Shown one piece after another: positions 1-5,911 of a stretch of DNA of 5,911 nucleotides; position 1 is the first letter of the stretch; the number at the start of each line of letters is the position of its first letter. The translations under genes and the position numbers were made by a program. The notes below the pieces were generated by a model. It was given only the letters and a program-made list of their open reading frames with translations. It was not told the DNA's origin and did not search any database. This DNA comes from Rhodospirillales bacterium (lineage in GTDB: Bacteria > Pseudomonadota > Alphaproteobacteria > Rhodospirillales > JAOUPW01): NCBI GenBank assembly GCA_029879665.1, contig JAOUPW010000148.1, positions 1-5,911 of the forward strand. Direction: 5' to 3'.

Positions 1-41
1 GGGAATGTTTGACTTTTTTCCTTATCCTTTGCCCTCGGGGC
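1..41. other. Short non-coding stretch downstream of htpG
   Basis: This stretch lies just past the htpG stop codon. Read on the minus strand it holds a small GCCC-CGA-GGGC stem (4 bp) followed by an A-rich, not T-rich, tract. It is therefore not a convincing intrinsic terminator for htpG. Nothing else can be supported here, and any terminator may lie beyond the window edge. Confidence 0.5.
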
Positions 42-1919
42 CTAAGCCACCAGCCCCTTTTCCAGCATGGCGGCCATGCGCCGGGCGAAGGCCGACGGGT
101 CGGAAACCGGCTCCCCTTCCATGACGCGGGCCTGATCCAGCAACAGGAAGGCGGCGTCGGTCATCGCCGGGTCCGTGCCCTTCCCGTCTTTTGCCAATTG
201 GGTGAGTCGCCGGATCAGGGAATGGCCGGGATTGATTTCCAGGATTCTGGGGCTGATCGCGTCCAGTTGTTTGTGCTGTTTCAGGAACCGTTGCAGGTTC
301 AGGTCCAGGTCTTCTTCCGATGCCACCAGACAGACCGGACTGTCGGTCAGCCGGTTTGAAACCCGGACGTCCTTGACGTTGGTGTCCAGCGCCGTTTTCA
401 GAACCGCGATCAACAGGCTGATATCTTCGCCGGTTTTTTCCTTGTCTTCTTTCTTATCTTCCGCCGCATCGCTGCTTTTGATCTTATCCAGATCGGCGGT
501 GCCCTTGGTCACCGACTGCAACGGTTTTTCCGCATAGGTTCCGACGGCGGGCACCCAGAACTCGTCGATGGCATCGGTCATGATCAGGACTTCGATGCCG
601 CGCGAGATGAAGCCTTCCAGTTGCGGGCTTTTGATGAGTTGATCCCTGTTTTCGCCGCTGATGTAATAGATCGCTTCCTGTCCGTCTTTCATGCGCCCGA
701 CATAGTCTTCGAGGCTGACCAGGCCGGCGCCATGGGTGCTGTGAAACCGGGCGAGTGGAAGCAACTTGTCGCGGTTGGCGACATCCTCATAAAGACCTTC
801 TTTCAGCACGGCGCCGAAGGTGTTCCAGAATTCGGCGTATTCGTCCGCTTGCTTTTCCGCTTTTTTCTGCAGTTCGCCCAACACCCTCTTGACCAGCCCG
901 GATTTGATCTTGGCCAGCATGGGATCGTGTTGCAGCATTTCGCGGCTGATGTTGAGGCTGAGGTCTTCGGAATCGACGATGCCTTTCAGGAACCGGAGGT
1001 ATGGCGGAATCAAGCCCTCGCAGTCGTCGGTGATGAAGACCCGATTGACGTAAAGCTTGAGATGGCTTTTACGTTCGACCTGAAGAAGATCGAAAGGAGG
1101 CTTCGAAGGAATGAAGATAAGATTGGTATAGCTGAGCACGCCCTCGACCCGGTTGTGCAGGGTCATCCAGGGATCATCGAAGGCGTGGGCGGCGTGGTGG
1201 TAGAATTCCTTGTACTGTTCCTCGGTAATTTCCTTGGCCGGTCGCGTCCACAGCGCCGAAGCCGTATTCAGGGCTTCTTCGTCCTTGCCGTCTTTGCCAT
1301 CCTTGAAAACAATGGGAATGCCGATGTGATCGGAATAGGTCTTGATAATGTTACTGAGGCGCGCCTTTTCAAGAAACTCCTCCTCCCCCTTGTTCAGGTG
1401 CAGGATCACGGTGGCACCCGGCCCCGACCGTTCCGCTTCCTCGATGGTGAATTCGCCTTCGCCTTCCGACGTCCAGCGCCAGGCCCGGTCCTCGCCGGCC
1501 TTTTTCGTCACCATTTCGACTTTCCCCGCGACCATGAACGAAGAATAGAAGCCGACCCCGAACTGACCGATCAGGGACATGTCTTTACCTTCGTCGCCGC
1601 TGAGCTGTTCGACGAAGGCCTCGGTTCCGGAACGCGCGATGGTGCCCAACGTCTCGGCCAGTTCTTCCCGGTTCATTCCGATGCCGTTGTCGGCGATGGA
1701 CAGCGTCTTCGCCTTTTTATCGACGGATATTTCGATTTTGAAGCCGTCGCCGCCCAGACCCGGTTCGGTCAGGGCCTTGTATCTTAACTTGTCGCAGGCA
1801 TCCGATGCGTTGGAGACCAGTTCGCGCAGGAAAATTTCCTTATGACTGTAAAGGGAGCGGGCGACGATGTTGAGAAGTTTGCTGACTTCCGCTTGAAAGG
1901 CGAAGGTTTCTTTGCTCAT
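42..1919 (-). CDS. htpG: Molecular chaperone HtpG (bacterial Hsp90), complete
   Basis: This is a cytosolic ATP-dependent homodimeric chaperone that remodels client proteins, in this family usually together with DnaK. The 625 residues match the usual bacterial length (about 620-630). The N-terminal GHKL ATPase domain (about 1-215) shows the ELVSNASDACDKLR helix with catalytic Glu33 and Asn37, the nucleotide-binding DNGIGM at 77-82, and the lid/glycine motif IGQFGVGFYSS at 117-127. The middle domain (about 225-485) has KLYVNRVFITDD (288-299) and SLNISREMLQ (321-330), whose Arg326 corresponds to the conserved middle-domain arginine that contacts ATP. A Lys/Asp/Glu-rich linker (about 483-498) leads to the C-terminal dimerisation domain (about 500-625). 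A short DGK tandem repeat lies near residues 207-213. The start is supported by the typical N-terminus MSKETFAFQAEVSKLL and a modest upstream GGATGG ribosome-binding site. The gene is transcribed divergently from the rightward cluster, probably from the heat-shock-like promoter at 1968-1996. No frameshift or missing key residue was seen. Confidence 0.98.
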   Translation of the reverse strand: MSKETFAFQAEVSKLLNIVARSLYSHKEIFLRELVSNASDACDKLRYKALTEPGLGGDGFKIEISVDKKAKTLSIADNGIGMNREELAETLGTIARSGTEAFVEQLSGDEGKDMSLIGQFGVGFYSSFMVAGKVEMVTKKAGEDRAWRWTSEGEGEFTIEEAERSGPGATVILHLNKGEEEFLEKARLSNIIKTYSDHIGIPIVFKDGKDGKDEEALNTASALWTRPAKEITEEQYKEFYHHAAHAFDDPWMTLHNRVEGVLSYTNLIFIPSKPPFDLLQVERKSHLKLYVNRVFITDDCEGLIPPYLRFLKGIVDSEDLSLNISREMLQHDPMLAKIKSGLVKRVLGELQKKAEKQADEYAEFWNTFGAVLKEGLYEDVANRDKLLPLARFHSTHGAGLVSLEDYVGRMKDGQEAIYYISGENRDQLIKSPQLEGFISRGIEVLIMTDAIDEFWVPAVGTYAEKPLQSVTKGTADLDKIKSSDAAEDKKEDKEKTGEDISLLIAVLKTALDTNVKDVRVSNRLTDSPVCLVASEEDLDLNLQRFLKQHKQLDAISPRILEINPGHSLIRRLTQLAKDGKGTDPAMTDAAFLLLDQARVMEGEPVSDPSAFARRMAAMLEKGLVA

Positions 1920-1967
1920 GACGCGGGAACCATCCTTTTTTCAATCAAGATTTTTTCTCCGGGCGAT

Positions 1968-1996
1968 ATATGCGGTGATGAACCGGGGCACGCAAG
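1968..1996 (-). promoter_or_regulatory. Candidate heat-shock sigma factor (RpoH) promoter for htpG
   Basis: On the minus strand, CTTGCG (1991-1996) is followed after 15 bp by CCGCATAT (1968-1975). This resembles the sigma-32 consensus CTTGAA / CCCCATnT with an acceptable spacer. Transcription would start near 1961, giving an htpG leader of about 40 nt. That leader is A-rich on its own strand, with two GAAAAAA tracts (1936-1942 and 1951-1957). htpG is a classical RpoH target in many proteobacteria, which supports the call. The match is by eye only; no matrix scoring or start-site mapping was possible. Confidence 0.45.
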
Positions 1997-2000
1997 CCCC
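1985..2000. repeat. Short inverted repeat over the htpG -35 element
   Basis: GGGGC (1985-1989) and GCCCC (1996-2000) form a perfect 5-bp dyad around a 6-base centre. The centre and one arm edge contain the candidate htpG -35 hexamer (1991-1996). It could be an operator or simply a chance GC dyad. No T-run follows on either strand, so it is not a terminator. Confidence 0.3.
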
Positions 2001-2003
2001 CTG

Positions 2004-2031
2004 ATGAATCTGTTATATCACAGAGATTCAT
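2004..2031. repeat. Inverted repeat, candidate operator between the divergent genes
   Basis: ATGAATCT (2004-2011) and AGATTCAT (2024-2031) are perfect 8-bp inverted repeats separated by 12 bp. A nested second dyad, TCTGT (2009-2013) with ACAGA (2020-2024), has its centre shifted by 1 bp. As RNA or cruciform it could fold into a stem with a 2-base bulge. It sits in an AT-rich island inside GC-rich DNA, ends two bases before a TATAAT box on the plus strand, and lies just upstream of the htpG -35 element. This is where a regulator affecting one or both divergent promoters would bind. I do not recognise it as a CIRCE, FNR or CRP site. Confidence 0.45.
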
Positions 2032-2039
2032 TGTATAAT
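2010..2039 (+). promoter_or_regulatory. Candidate promoter for the HPF-CSD / pcm / helicase unit
   Basis: A perfect TATAAT -10 box lies at 2034-2039. No good -35 hexamer is found at the right distance; the best options (2010-2015 with an 18-bp spacer, 2012-2017 with 16 bp) match TTGACA at only three of six positions. The -35 zone is instead occupied by the inverted repeat at 2004-2031. Transcription would start near 2046, leaving a leader of about 57 nt. The leader carries a direct repeat TCCGGC (2049-2054 and 2062-2067) whose CCGG cores could pair weakly. Confidence 0.5.
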
Positions 2040-2090
2040 TAAAACCAGTCCGGCGATCCAATCCGGCCCGGGCGTCCCAAACCAAAAAAA

Positions 2091-2096
2091 AGGAGG
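2091..2096 (+). promoter_or_regulatory. Strong Shine-Dalgarno site for the HPF-CSD gene
   Basis: AGGAGG is preceded by a run of A (2084-2090, extended to eight by the first base of the motif) and followed by a 6-base all-C spacer directly before ATG at 2103. It is the best ribosome-binding site in the window and fixes the start of the downstream gene. The homopolymeric A and C flanks are unusual. Confidence 0.85.
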
Positions 2097-2102
2097 CCCC
2101 CC

Positions 2103-2672
2103 ATGCAGGTTTCCGCCCAAGTCACCTTCCACAACATGGATCGTTCCGAATACGTTGAAGCCCGCGTCAACGAGCATCTTGCCAAACTTGAGCAGCTCTC
2201 CGATCGCATCACCCGCTGCCGGGTTGTGATTGAGGCTTCCCACCGGCGTCACCGCCAGGGCAACCTTTTTACCGCCCGCCTGAACATCGCCCTTCCCGGC
2301 GGTGAAATCGTCGTCAACCGCGATGCCGCCGGCGATCACGCCCACGAGGATGTTTACGTCGCCGTTCGCGACTCCTTCTTCGAAGCCGAGCGCCAATTGA
2401 AGGAATATGTGGACCGCAAACGCGGAGAAATAAAATTCCATCAAGCCCCCCTTCATGGCACCATCACCCAGGTATTTCCGGATAAAGGGTATGGTTTCAT
2501 CGAAACGCAAGACGTGGGCGAAATTTACTTTCACCGCAACAGTGTAGTTGAAAGCAGCTTCGAAGCCCTGATCCCCGGAAGCGAAGTGCGTTTCGTCCTC
2601 TCGCAGGGGGAAAAGGGTCTGCAGGCCAGCACCGTCAAACCCGTTGGCAAGCATCGCATTGTTGCCCGATGA
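2103..2672 (+). CDS. HPF/RaiA-family ribosome-associated protein with C-terminal cold-shock domain
   Basis: This 189-residue protein has two domains. Residues 1 to about 112 resemble the HPF/RaiA (ribosome hibernation, sigma-54 modulation) fold: an N-terminal beta strand, a helix with VNEHLAKLE, the basic strand around CRVVIEASHRRHRQGN (39-54), LPGGEIVV (64-71), then HEDVYVAVRD (81-90) leading into a long helix ending DRKRGE. Residues about 118-181 form a cold-shock (OB-fold) domain, with RNP1-like KGYGFIET (128-135) and RNP2-like EIYFHRNSV (140-148). HPF/RaiA proteins bind the 30S decoding region and block translation or dimerise ribosomes; cold-shock domains bind single-stranded RNA or DNA. 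By inference it acts on ribosomes in the cytoplasm in stress or stationary phase, with the CSD adding nucleic-acid contact in place of the dimerising tail of long HPF. It is the first gene of the rightward cluster, with a strong AGGAGG site, and ends 17 bp before pcm. The domain calls are firm; the exact physiological role is not known from sequence. Confidence 0.93.
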   Translation: MQVSAQVTFHNMDRSEYVEARVNEHLAKLEQLSDRITRCRVVIEASHRRHRQGNLFTARLNIALPGGEIVVNRDAAGDHAHEDVYVAVRDSFFEAERQLKEYVDRKRGEIKFHQAPLHGTITQVFPDKGYGFIETQDVGEIYFHRNSVVESSFEALIPGSEVRFVLSQGEKGLQASTVKPVGKHRIVAR

Positions 2673-2676
2673 GGGG
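2671..2676 (+). promoter_or_regulatory. Possible ribosome-binding site of pcm, overlapping the upstream stop
   Basis: GAGGGG overlaps the TGA stop of the HPF-CSD gene (2670-2672) and lies 13 bases before the pcm ATG, somewhat farther than ideal. The arrangement suggests that pcm translation depends partly on ribosomes finishing the upstream gene. An AT-rich patch (2683-2690) precedes the start. Confidence 0.4.
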
Positions 2677-2689
2677 CATCGCAATTTAA

Positions 2690-3394
2690 ATGAACCGTTC
2701 CATTGACGACGAAAAATTGGCCCGGGCCCACGCCCGCCTGTTGGACGAAATCCAGGCGGATGCCCGAGAAACCGAATTCTGGACCGGACGGAACAAATTT
2801 TCCGCAGCCGTGATGGCGGCCATGAAAAAGGTTCCCCGCCATGAATTCGTTCTCAGCGGCGACAAGGAGGTTGCCTATATCAACCGGCCTCTTCCCATCG
2901 GCCATGGTCAGACCATCTCGCAGCCCTACATCGTCGCCCTGATGACCGATATCCTGAATCTGAAAAAAACCGACAAGGTTCTCGAAATCGGAACCGGGTG
3001 CGGCTATCAGTCGGCGGTGCTGGCGGAAGTCGCGGGCCAGGTCTTTTCCATCGAAGTGGTGCCCGATCTGGCAACCGCCGCCCGTCAAAAGCTCAAGGGC
3101 CTGGGCTATGACAATATCGAAGTGCGGCACGGCGACGGTTTCCAAGGCTGGCCGGAAGAGGCGCCCTTCGACGCCATTCTGGTTACCGCAGCGCCGGAAG
3201 GGGTGCCGCCGGCCCTGGCCGATCAGCTGAAACCGGGCGGGCGCATGATTATCCCCATCGGCACCCCCTATTCATCGCAGATTCTGACTCTGGTCATCAA
3301 ACAGGTGGACGGAACCGTCAAAACCTTTAATACCCTGCCGGTGGCTTTCGTCCCCATGGTCCAGGGCCGGGGCGAAGGTCGGCAAACAAATTAG
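2690..3394 (+). CDS. pcm: Protein-L-isoaspartate O-methyltransferase
   Basis: This enzyme uses S-adenosylmethionine to methylate the abnormal carboxyl group of L-isoaspartyl residues, starting repair of aged proteins in the cytoplasm. The 234 residues are slightly longer than the roughly 208 of the E. coli enzyme. Visible motifs in order are VPRHEFV (48-54), substrate-side GHGQTISQP (71-79) with conserved Ser77, SAM motif I VLEIGTGCGYQ (97-107), acidic Glu122 at the end of the next strand, RHGDGFQGW (146-154), FDAILVTAAPE (160-170), LKPGGRMIIPIG (180-191) and the C-terminal VAFVPMVQG (218-226). The first 45 or so residues (ETEFWTGRNKFSAAVMAAM) differ from the E. coli type and look like a recognised subgroup with an alternative N-terminal helix. 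An in-frame TAA lies immediately before the ATG, so no longer start is possible. It is the second gene in the cluster, 17 bp after the HPF-CSD gene and 33 bp before the helicase. Confidence 0.96.
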   Translation: MNRSIDDEKLARAHARLLDEIQADARETEFWTGRNKFSAAVMAAMKKVPRHEFVLSGDKEVAYINRPLPIGHGQTISQPYIVALMTDILNLKKTDKVLEIGTGCGYQSAVLAEVAGQVFSIEVVPDLATAARQKLKGLGYDNIEVRHGDGFQGWPEEAPFDAILVTAAPEGVPPALADQLKPGGRMIIPIGTPYSSQILTLVIKQVDGTVKTFNTLPVAFVPMVQGRGEGRQTN

Positions 3395-3427
3395 CGGAGC
3401 CTCTTGCATTTGGCGCCATGAGCCGTA

Positions 3428-5911
3428 ATGCTTTCCCCCGTCATGCAGATTGACACATCATCGACGCGCGCAAGCGTCAAGGCCGTCCTCGGTCCGACCA
3501 ACACCGGCAAGACTCACCTCGCCATGGAACGCATGCTCGGCTTCGAATCGGGCATGATCGGCTTTCCCCTGCGCCTGCTGGCCCGGGAAAATTACGATCG
3601 CGCCGTCAAGGCCAAGGGTCGGCGCCATGTGGCGCTGATCACCGGCGAGGAAAAGATCATTCCGCCGCACGCGCGGTATTTTCTCTGCACCGTTGAATCC
3701 ATGCCGGTCAACCGGCGATTTGCTTTCGTCGGCATTGACGAGATACAGATGTGCGCCGATCCCGACCGGGGGCATATCTTCACCGACCGGCTGCTCAACT
3801 GCCGGGGCCAGCACGAGACCATGTTCATGGGCGCGGAAACCATTCGCCCGCGTATCCGCCAGCTGGTGCCGGAAGCCGAGTACATTTCCCGGCCCCGCTT
3901 TTCCAGCCTGACCTATACCGGTCCGCGCAAGATCACCCGTCTTCCGCAACGTTCGGCCATCGTCGCCTTTTCCGCCTCCGACGTTTACGCCATCGCCGAA
4001 ATCGTCCGCCGACAGCGCGGCGGCGCCGCGGTGGTGCTGGGCGCGCTATCCCCGCGCACCCGCAACGCCCAGGTCGCCATGTACCAGGCCGGTGAAGTCG
4101 ACTACCTGGTGGCGACCGATGCCATCGGTATGGGCCTGAACATGGATGTGGACCACGTCGCCTTCGCGGCGACGCGCAAGTTTGACGGCCGCTTCCTGCG
4201 CGACCTGAATGCGCAGGAATTGGCCCAGATCGGCGGCCGAGCCGGGCGCCACATGAACGACGGCACTTTCGGCACCACCGGCGAGACCGGCCCTCTCGAC
4301 CCGGAAACCGTGAGCCGGATCGAAAATCATACCTTCGATACCCTCAAGGTTCTGAGTTGGCGCAATGAAAAACTGCGCTTTTCAAACCTGGCGGCGCTAC
4401 GCCAGAGTCTCGCGCAATTGCCCGAGCTACCCGGCCTGACCCGCGCCCGCGAAGCCGATGATGAACGAGTGCTGTCCATCTTGCTCGAGGATAGGGAAAT
4501 CACCAAACTCGCCACCAGCGCCGATGCCGTGCGCCTGTTGTGGGATGTCTGCCGTGTGCCCGATTTCCGTAAGATGATGGCCGATGAACATCCCGCTCTG
4601 TTGGGACGGATCTATGGCTACTTGATGGGAGCCAGGGGACGCATCCCCAACGACTGGTTCGCGGCCCAGGTGGATCGACTCGACCGCATCGACGGCGACA
4701 TCGAAACCCTGATGGGACGCATCGCCGGCATCCGCACCTGGACCACGGTTTCCTTCCATGGCGACTGGCTCGACGACGCCGCCCATTGGCAGGATCGCAC
4801 CCGGCAGGTGGAAGACAAGCTGTCCGATGCCCTGCACCAGAGCCTGACCCAGCGTTTCGTCGACCGCCGCACCGCCCTTCTTGTCAAACAGATCAAGGAA
4901 CGGCGTGATCTGGTAGCCGCCGTCAACGCCCAGGGCGAAGTCCTGGTCGAAGGCCATTTCGTCGGCTCCCTGAATGGTTTCCGCTTCGTCGCCGATGCTG
5001 CGTCTTCCAGCATGGGAACGGCGGAACGCGCGGTTACCGGAGCCGCCATGCGCGCCCTTCGGGGCGAATCCCTTCGGCGGATTCAGGCCATGGAAACCGA
5101 CGGCGACGACGCCTTTGCTTTTTCCGACGGAGTCAGCGCCCCCTGGGACCAAGTGCTGTGGCGGGACGAACCGGTGGCCCGGCTGGTGCGGGGACCGGAT
5201 GTCCTGCGCCCCGCCGTCGATCCGTTAACCAGCGACCTTCTCGAAGGTGAGGACCGCGAACGGATTCGCTGCCGCGTCTCTCGCTGGCTGGAAGCCGCTG
5301 TGTCACTCGTCCTCCGGCCCCTTCTCCATGCCGGCAAGGTGGACCTGCCCGGCGCCGCGCGGGGACTGGTCTTTCAATTGACCGAATCCCTGGGGTCCAT
5401 GCCCCGCGCATCAGCGGAAACCCAGATTCAAAGCCTGAGCCAAGACGACCGCCGCCGCATTCGCAAACTCGGCATCCGGCTCGGACGGCAAAGCGTTTTC
5501 ATGCCTGCGCTTCTAAAACCGGCACAAGCGGACCTACGGGGATTGTTGTGGGCGGTCCATGCGGGGGTTGACTCGGCCCCGCCTTTCCCGCCCCAGGGCC
5601 GGGTCTCCGTGCCGGCGCGGGTTCAAGGGCTGTGGCCGTTTTTTGAGGCCTGCGGATTTCGCCCCGTGGGCCGCATCGCCATCCGCATCGACATGTTGGA
5701 ACGGCTGGCGGAAACGGCGTGGGAACTTTCCCGCAAAGGCCCCTTCGCCGCCGGGCCGCAATTGATGTCCCTGGCCGGGTGCGGCCCCGACGACATGCCT
5801 GACATTCTTCGCGCGTGCGGGTATCGGGCACTGCGAAACAAAAAGAAACTCTCAGGAGATGCTGAAGGCGGCGCCGAGGGCGTGGGCGCAGCCAAGGTGG
5901 GAACTGAAGAA
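3428..5911 (+). CDS. SUV3-like superfamily 2 RNA helicase, C-terminus cut by the window end
   Basis: The frame is open from ATG 3428 through the last base (828 codons seen) without a stop, so the gene continues beyond the window. Motifs match the SUV3/alphaproteobacterial DEIQ-box helicase family: Walker A GPTNTGKT (22-29), Walker B DEIQ (104-107), GAET (135-138) as a motif III equivalent, motif V ATDAIGMGLNM (229-239) and motif VI QIGGRAGR (267-274) with its arginine finger. A family-typical region at about 444-485 contains LSDALHQSLTQRFVDRR, followed by EGHFVGSLNGFRFV (508-521) and LGIRLGRQSVFMPALLKPA (681-699). The last 20 or so residues become Gly/Ala/Lys-rich, like the linker before the family's short C-terminal tail. 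SUV3 enzymes unwind RNA with ATP and, in mitochondria, feed RNA degradation; the bacterial role is less clear. An in-frame TGA at 3419-3421 limits the start to 3428 or, 15 bases later, 3443. Neither has a strong Shine-Dalgarno site (weak GAG at 3420-3422). It probably shares a transcript with pcm. Confidence 0.93.
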   Translation, partial: MLSPVMQIDTSSTRASVKAVLGPTNTGKTHLAMERMLGFESGMIGFPLRLLARENYDRAVKAKGRRHVALITGEEKIIPPHARYFLCTVESMPVNRRFAFVGIDEIQMCADPDRGHIFTDRLLNCRGQHETMFMGAETIRPRIRQLVPEAEYISRPRFSSLTYTGPRKITRLPQRSAIVAFSASDVYAIAEIVRRQRGGAAVVLGALSPRTRNAQVAMYQAGEVDYLVATDAIGMGLNMDVDHVAFAATRKFDGRFLRDLNAQELAQIGGRAGRHMNDGTFGTTGETGPLDPETVSRIENHTFDTLKVLSWRNEKLRFSNLAALRQSLAQLPELPGLTRAREADDERVLSILLEDREITKLATSADAVRLLWDVCRVPDFRKMMADEHPALLGRIYGYLMGARGRIPNDWFAAQVDRLDRIDGDIETLMGRIAGIRTWTTVSFHGDWLDDAAHWQDRTRQVEDKLSDALHQSLTQRFVDRRTALLVKQIKERRDLVAAVNAQGEVLVEGHFVGSLNGFRFVADAASSSMGTAERAVTGAAMRALRGESLRRIQAMETDGDDAFAFSDGVSAPWDQVLWRDEPVARLVRGPDVLRPAVDPLTSDLLEGEDRERIRCRVSRWLEAAVSLVLRPLLHAGKVDLPGAARGLVFQLTESLGSMPRASAETQIQSLSQDDRRRIRKLGIRLGRQSVFMPALLKPAQADLRGLLWAVHAGVDSAPPFPPQGRVSVPARVQGLWPFFEACGFRPVGRIAIRIDMLERLAETAWELSRKGPFAAGPQLMSLAGCGPDDMPDILRACGYRALRNKKKLSGDAEGGAEGVGAAKVGTEE

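Noticed and set aside
1..41. Possible htpG terminator
   Set aside because: The stem is only 4 bp and the following bases on the htpG strand are A-rich, not a U-tract.
621..1787. A 388-codon plus-strand open frame antisense to htpG
   Set aside because: It lies wholly inside the clear htpG gene on the other strand, its translation has no recognisable domain, and GC-rich coding DNA commonly opens such antisense frames.
2004..2031. CIRCE, FNR or CRP binding site
   Set aside because: The arms do not match TTAGCACTC/GAGTGCTAA, TTGAT/ATCAA or TGTGA/TCACA, so the dyad is left unassigned.
2028..3145. Two overlapping minus-strand open frames (2028-2684 and 2531-3145) antisense to HPF-CSD and pcm
   Set aside because: Both are mirror frames of well-supported plus-strand genes and show no domain of their own.
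3418..3453. An 11-codon mini-ORF overlapping the helicase start (ATG 3418, TGA 3451)
   Set aside because: It could act as a leader peptide, but it lacks a good ribosome-binding site and such short frames are common by chance.
4427..5152. A 241-codon minus-strand open frame inside the helicase gene
   Set aside because: The plus-strand helicase frame is continuous here with family-typical motifs; the antisense translation is Gly-rich without a recognisable fold.

Overview
This window looks like a moderately GC-rich proteobacterial chromosome, most likely an alphaproteobacterium and perhaps a Rhodospirillales relative. The basis is the family type of three genes: a large SUV3-like DEIQ-box helicase of the kind typical of Alphaproteobacteria, an HPF/RaiA domain fused to a cold-shock domain, and a Pcm with an atypical N-terminus. 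This placement is an inference from recalled family patterns; no search was run.

Layout: the minus strand carries a complete htpG (Hsp90 chaperone, 42-1919). A divergent intergenic region of 183 bp follows (1920-2102). It holds a candidate heat-shock (RpoH-type) promoter for htpG, a candidate housekeeping -10 box for the rightward genes, two inverted repeats, and a strong Shine-Dalgarno site. Rightward on the plus strand are the HPF/RaiA-cold-shock fusion (2103-2672), pcm, an L-isoaspartyl protein methyltransferase (2690-3394), and a SUV3-like RNA helicase (3428 to beyond the window end). The rightward genes are separated by only 17 and 33 bp with no terminator visible, so they probably form one transcription unit.

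Taken together, the genes suggest a stress-survival neighbourhood: protein folding (HtpG), ribosome protection or hibernation with RNA binding (HPF-CSD), repair of aged proteins (Pcm) and RNA remodelling (helicase). Each family is already known. I see no phage, transposon, CRISPR, tRNA or rRNA signal and no clearly undescribed system. The points most worth a second look are the regulatory region between the divergent genes, the domain fusion, and the gene grouping.
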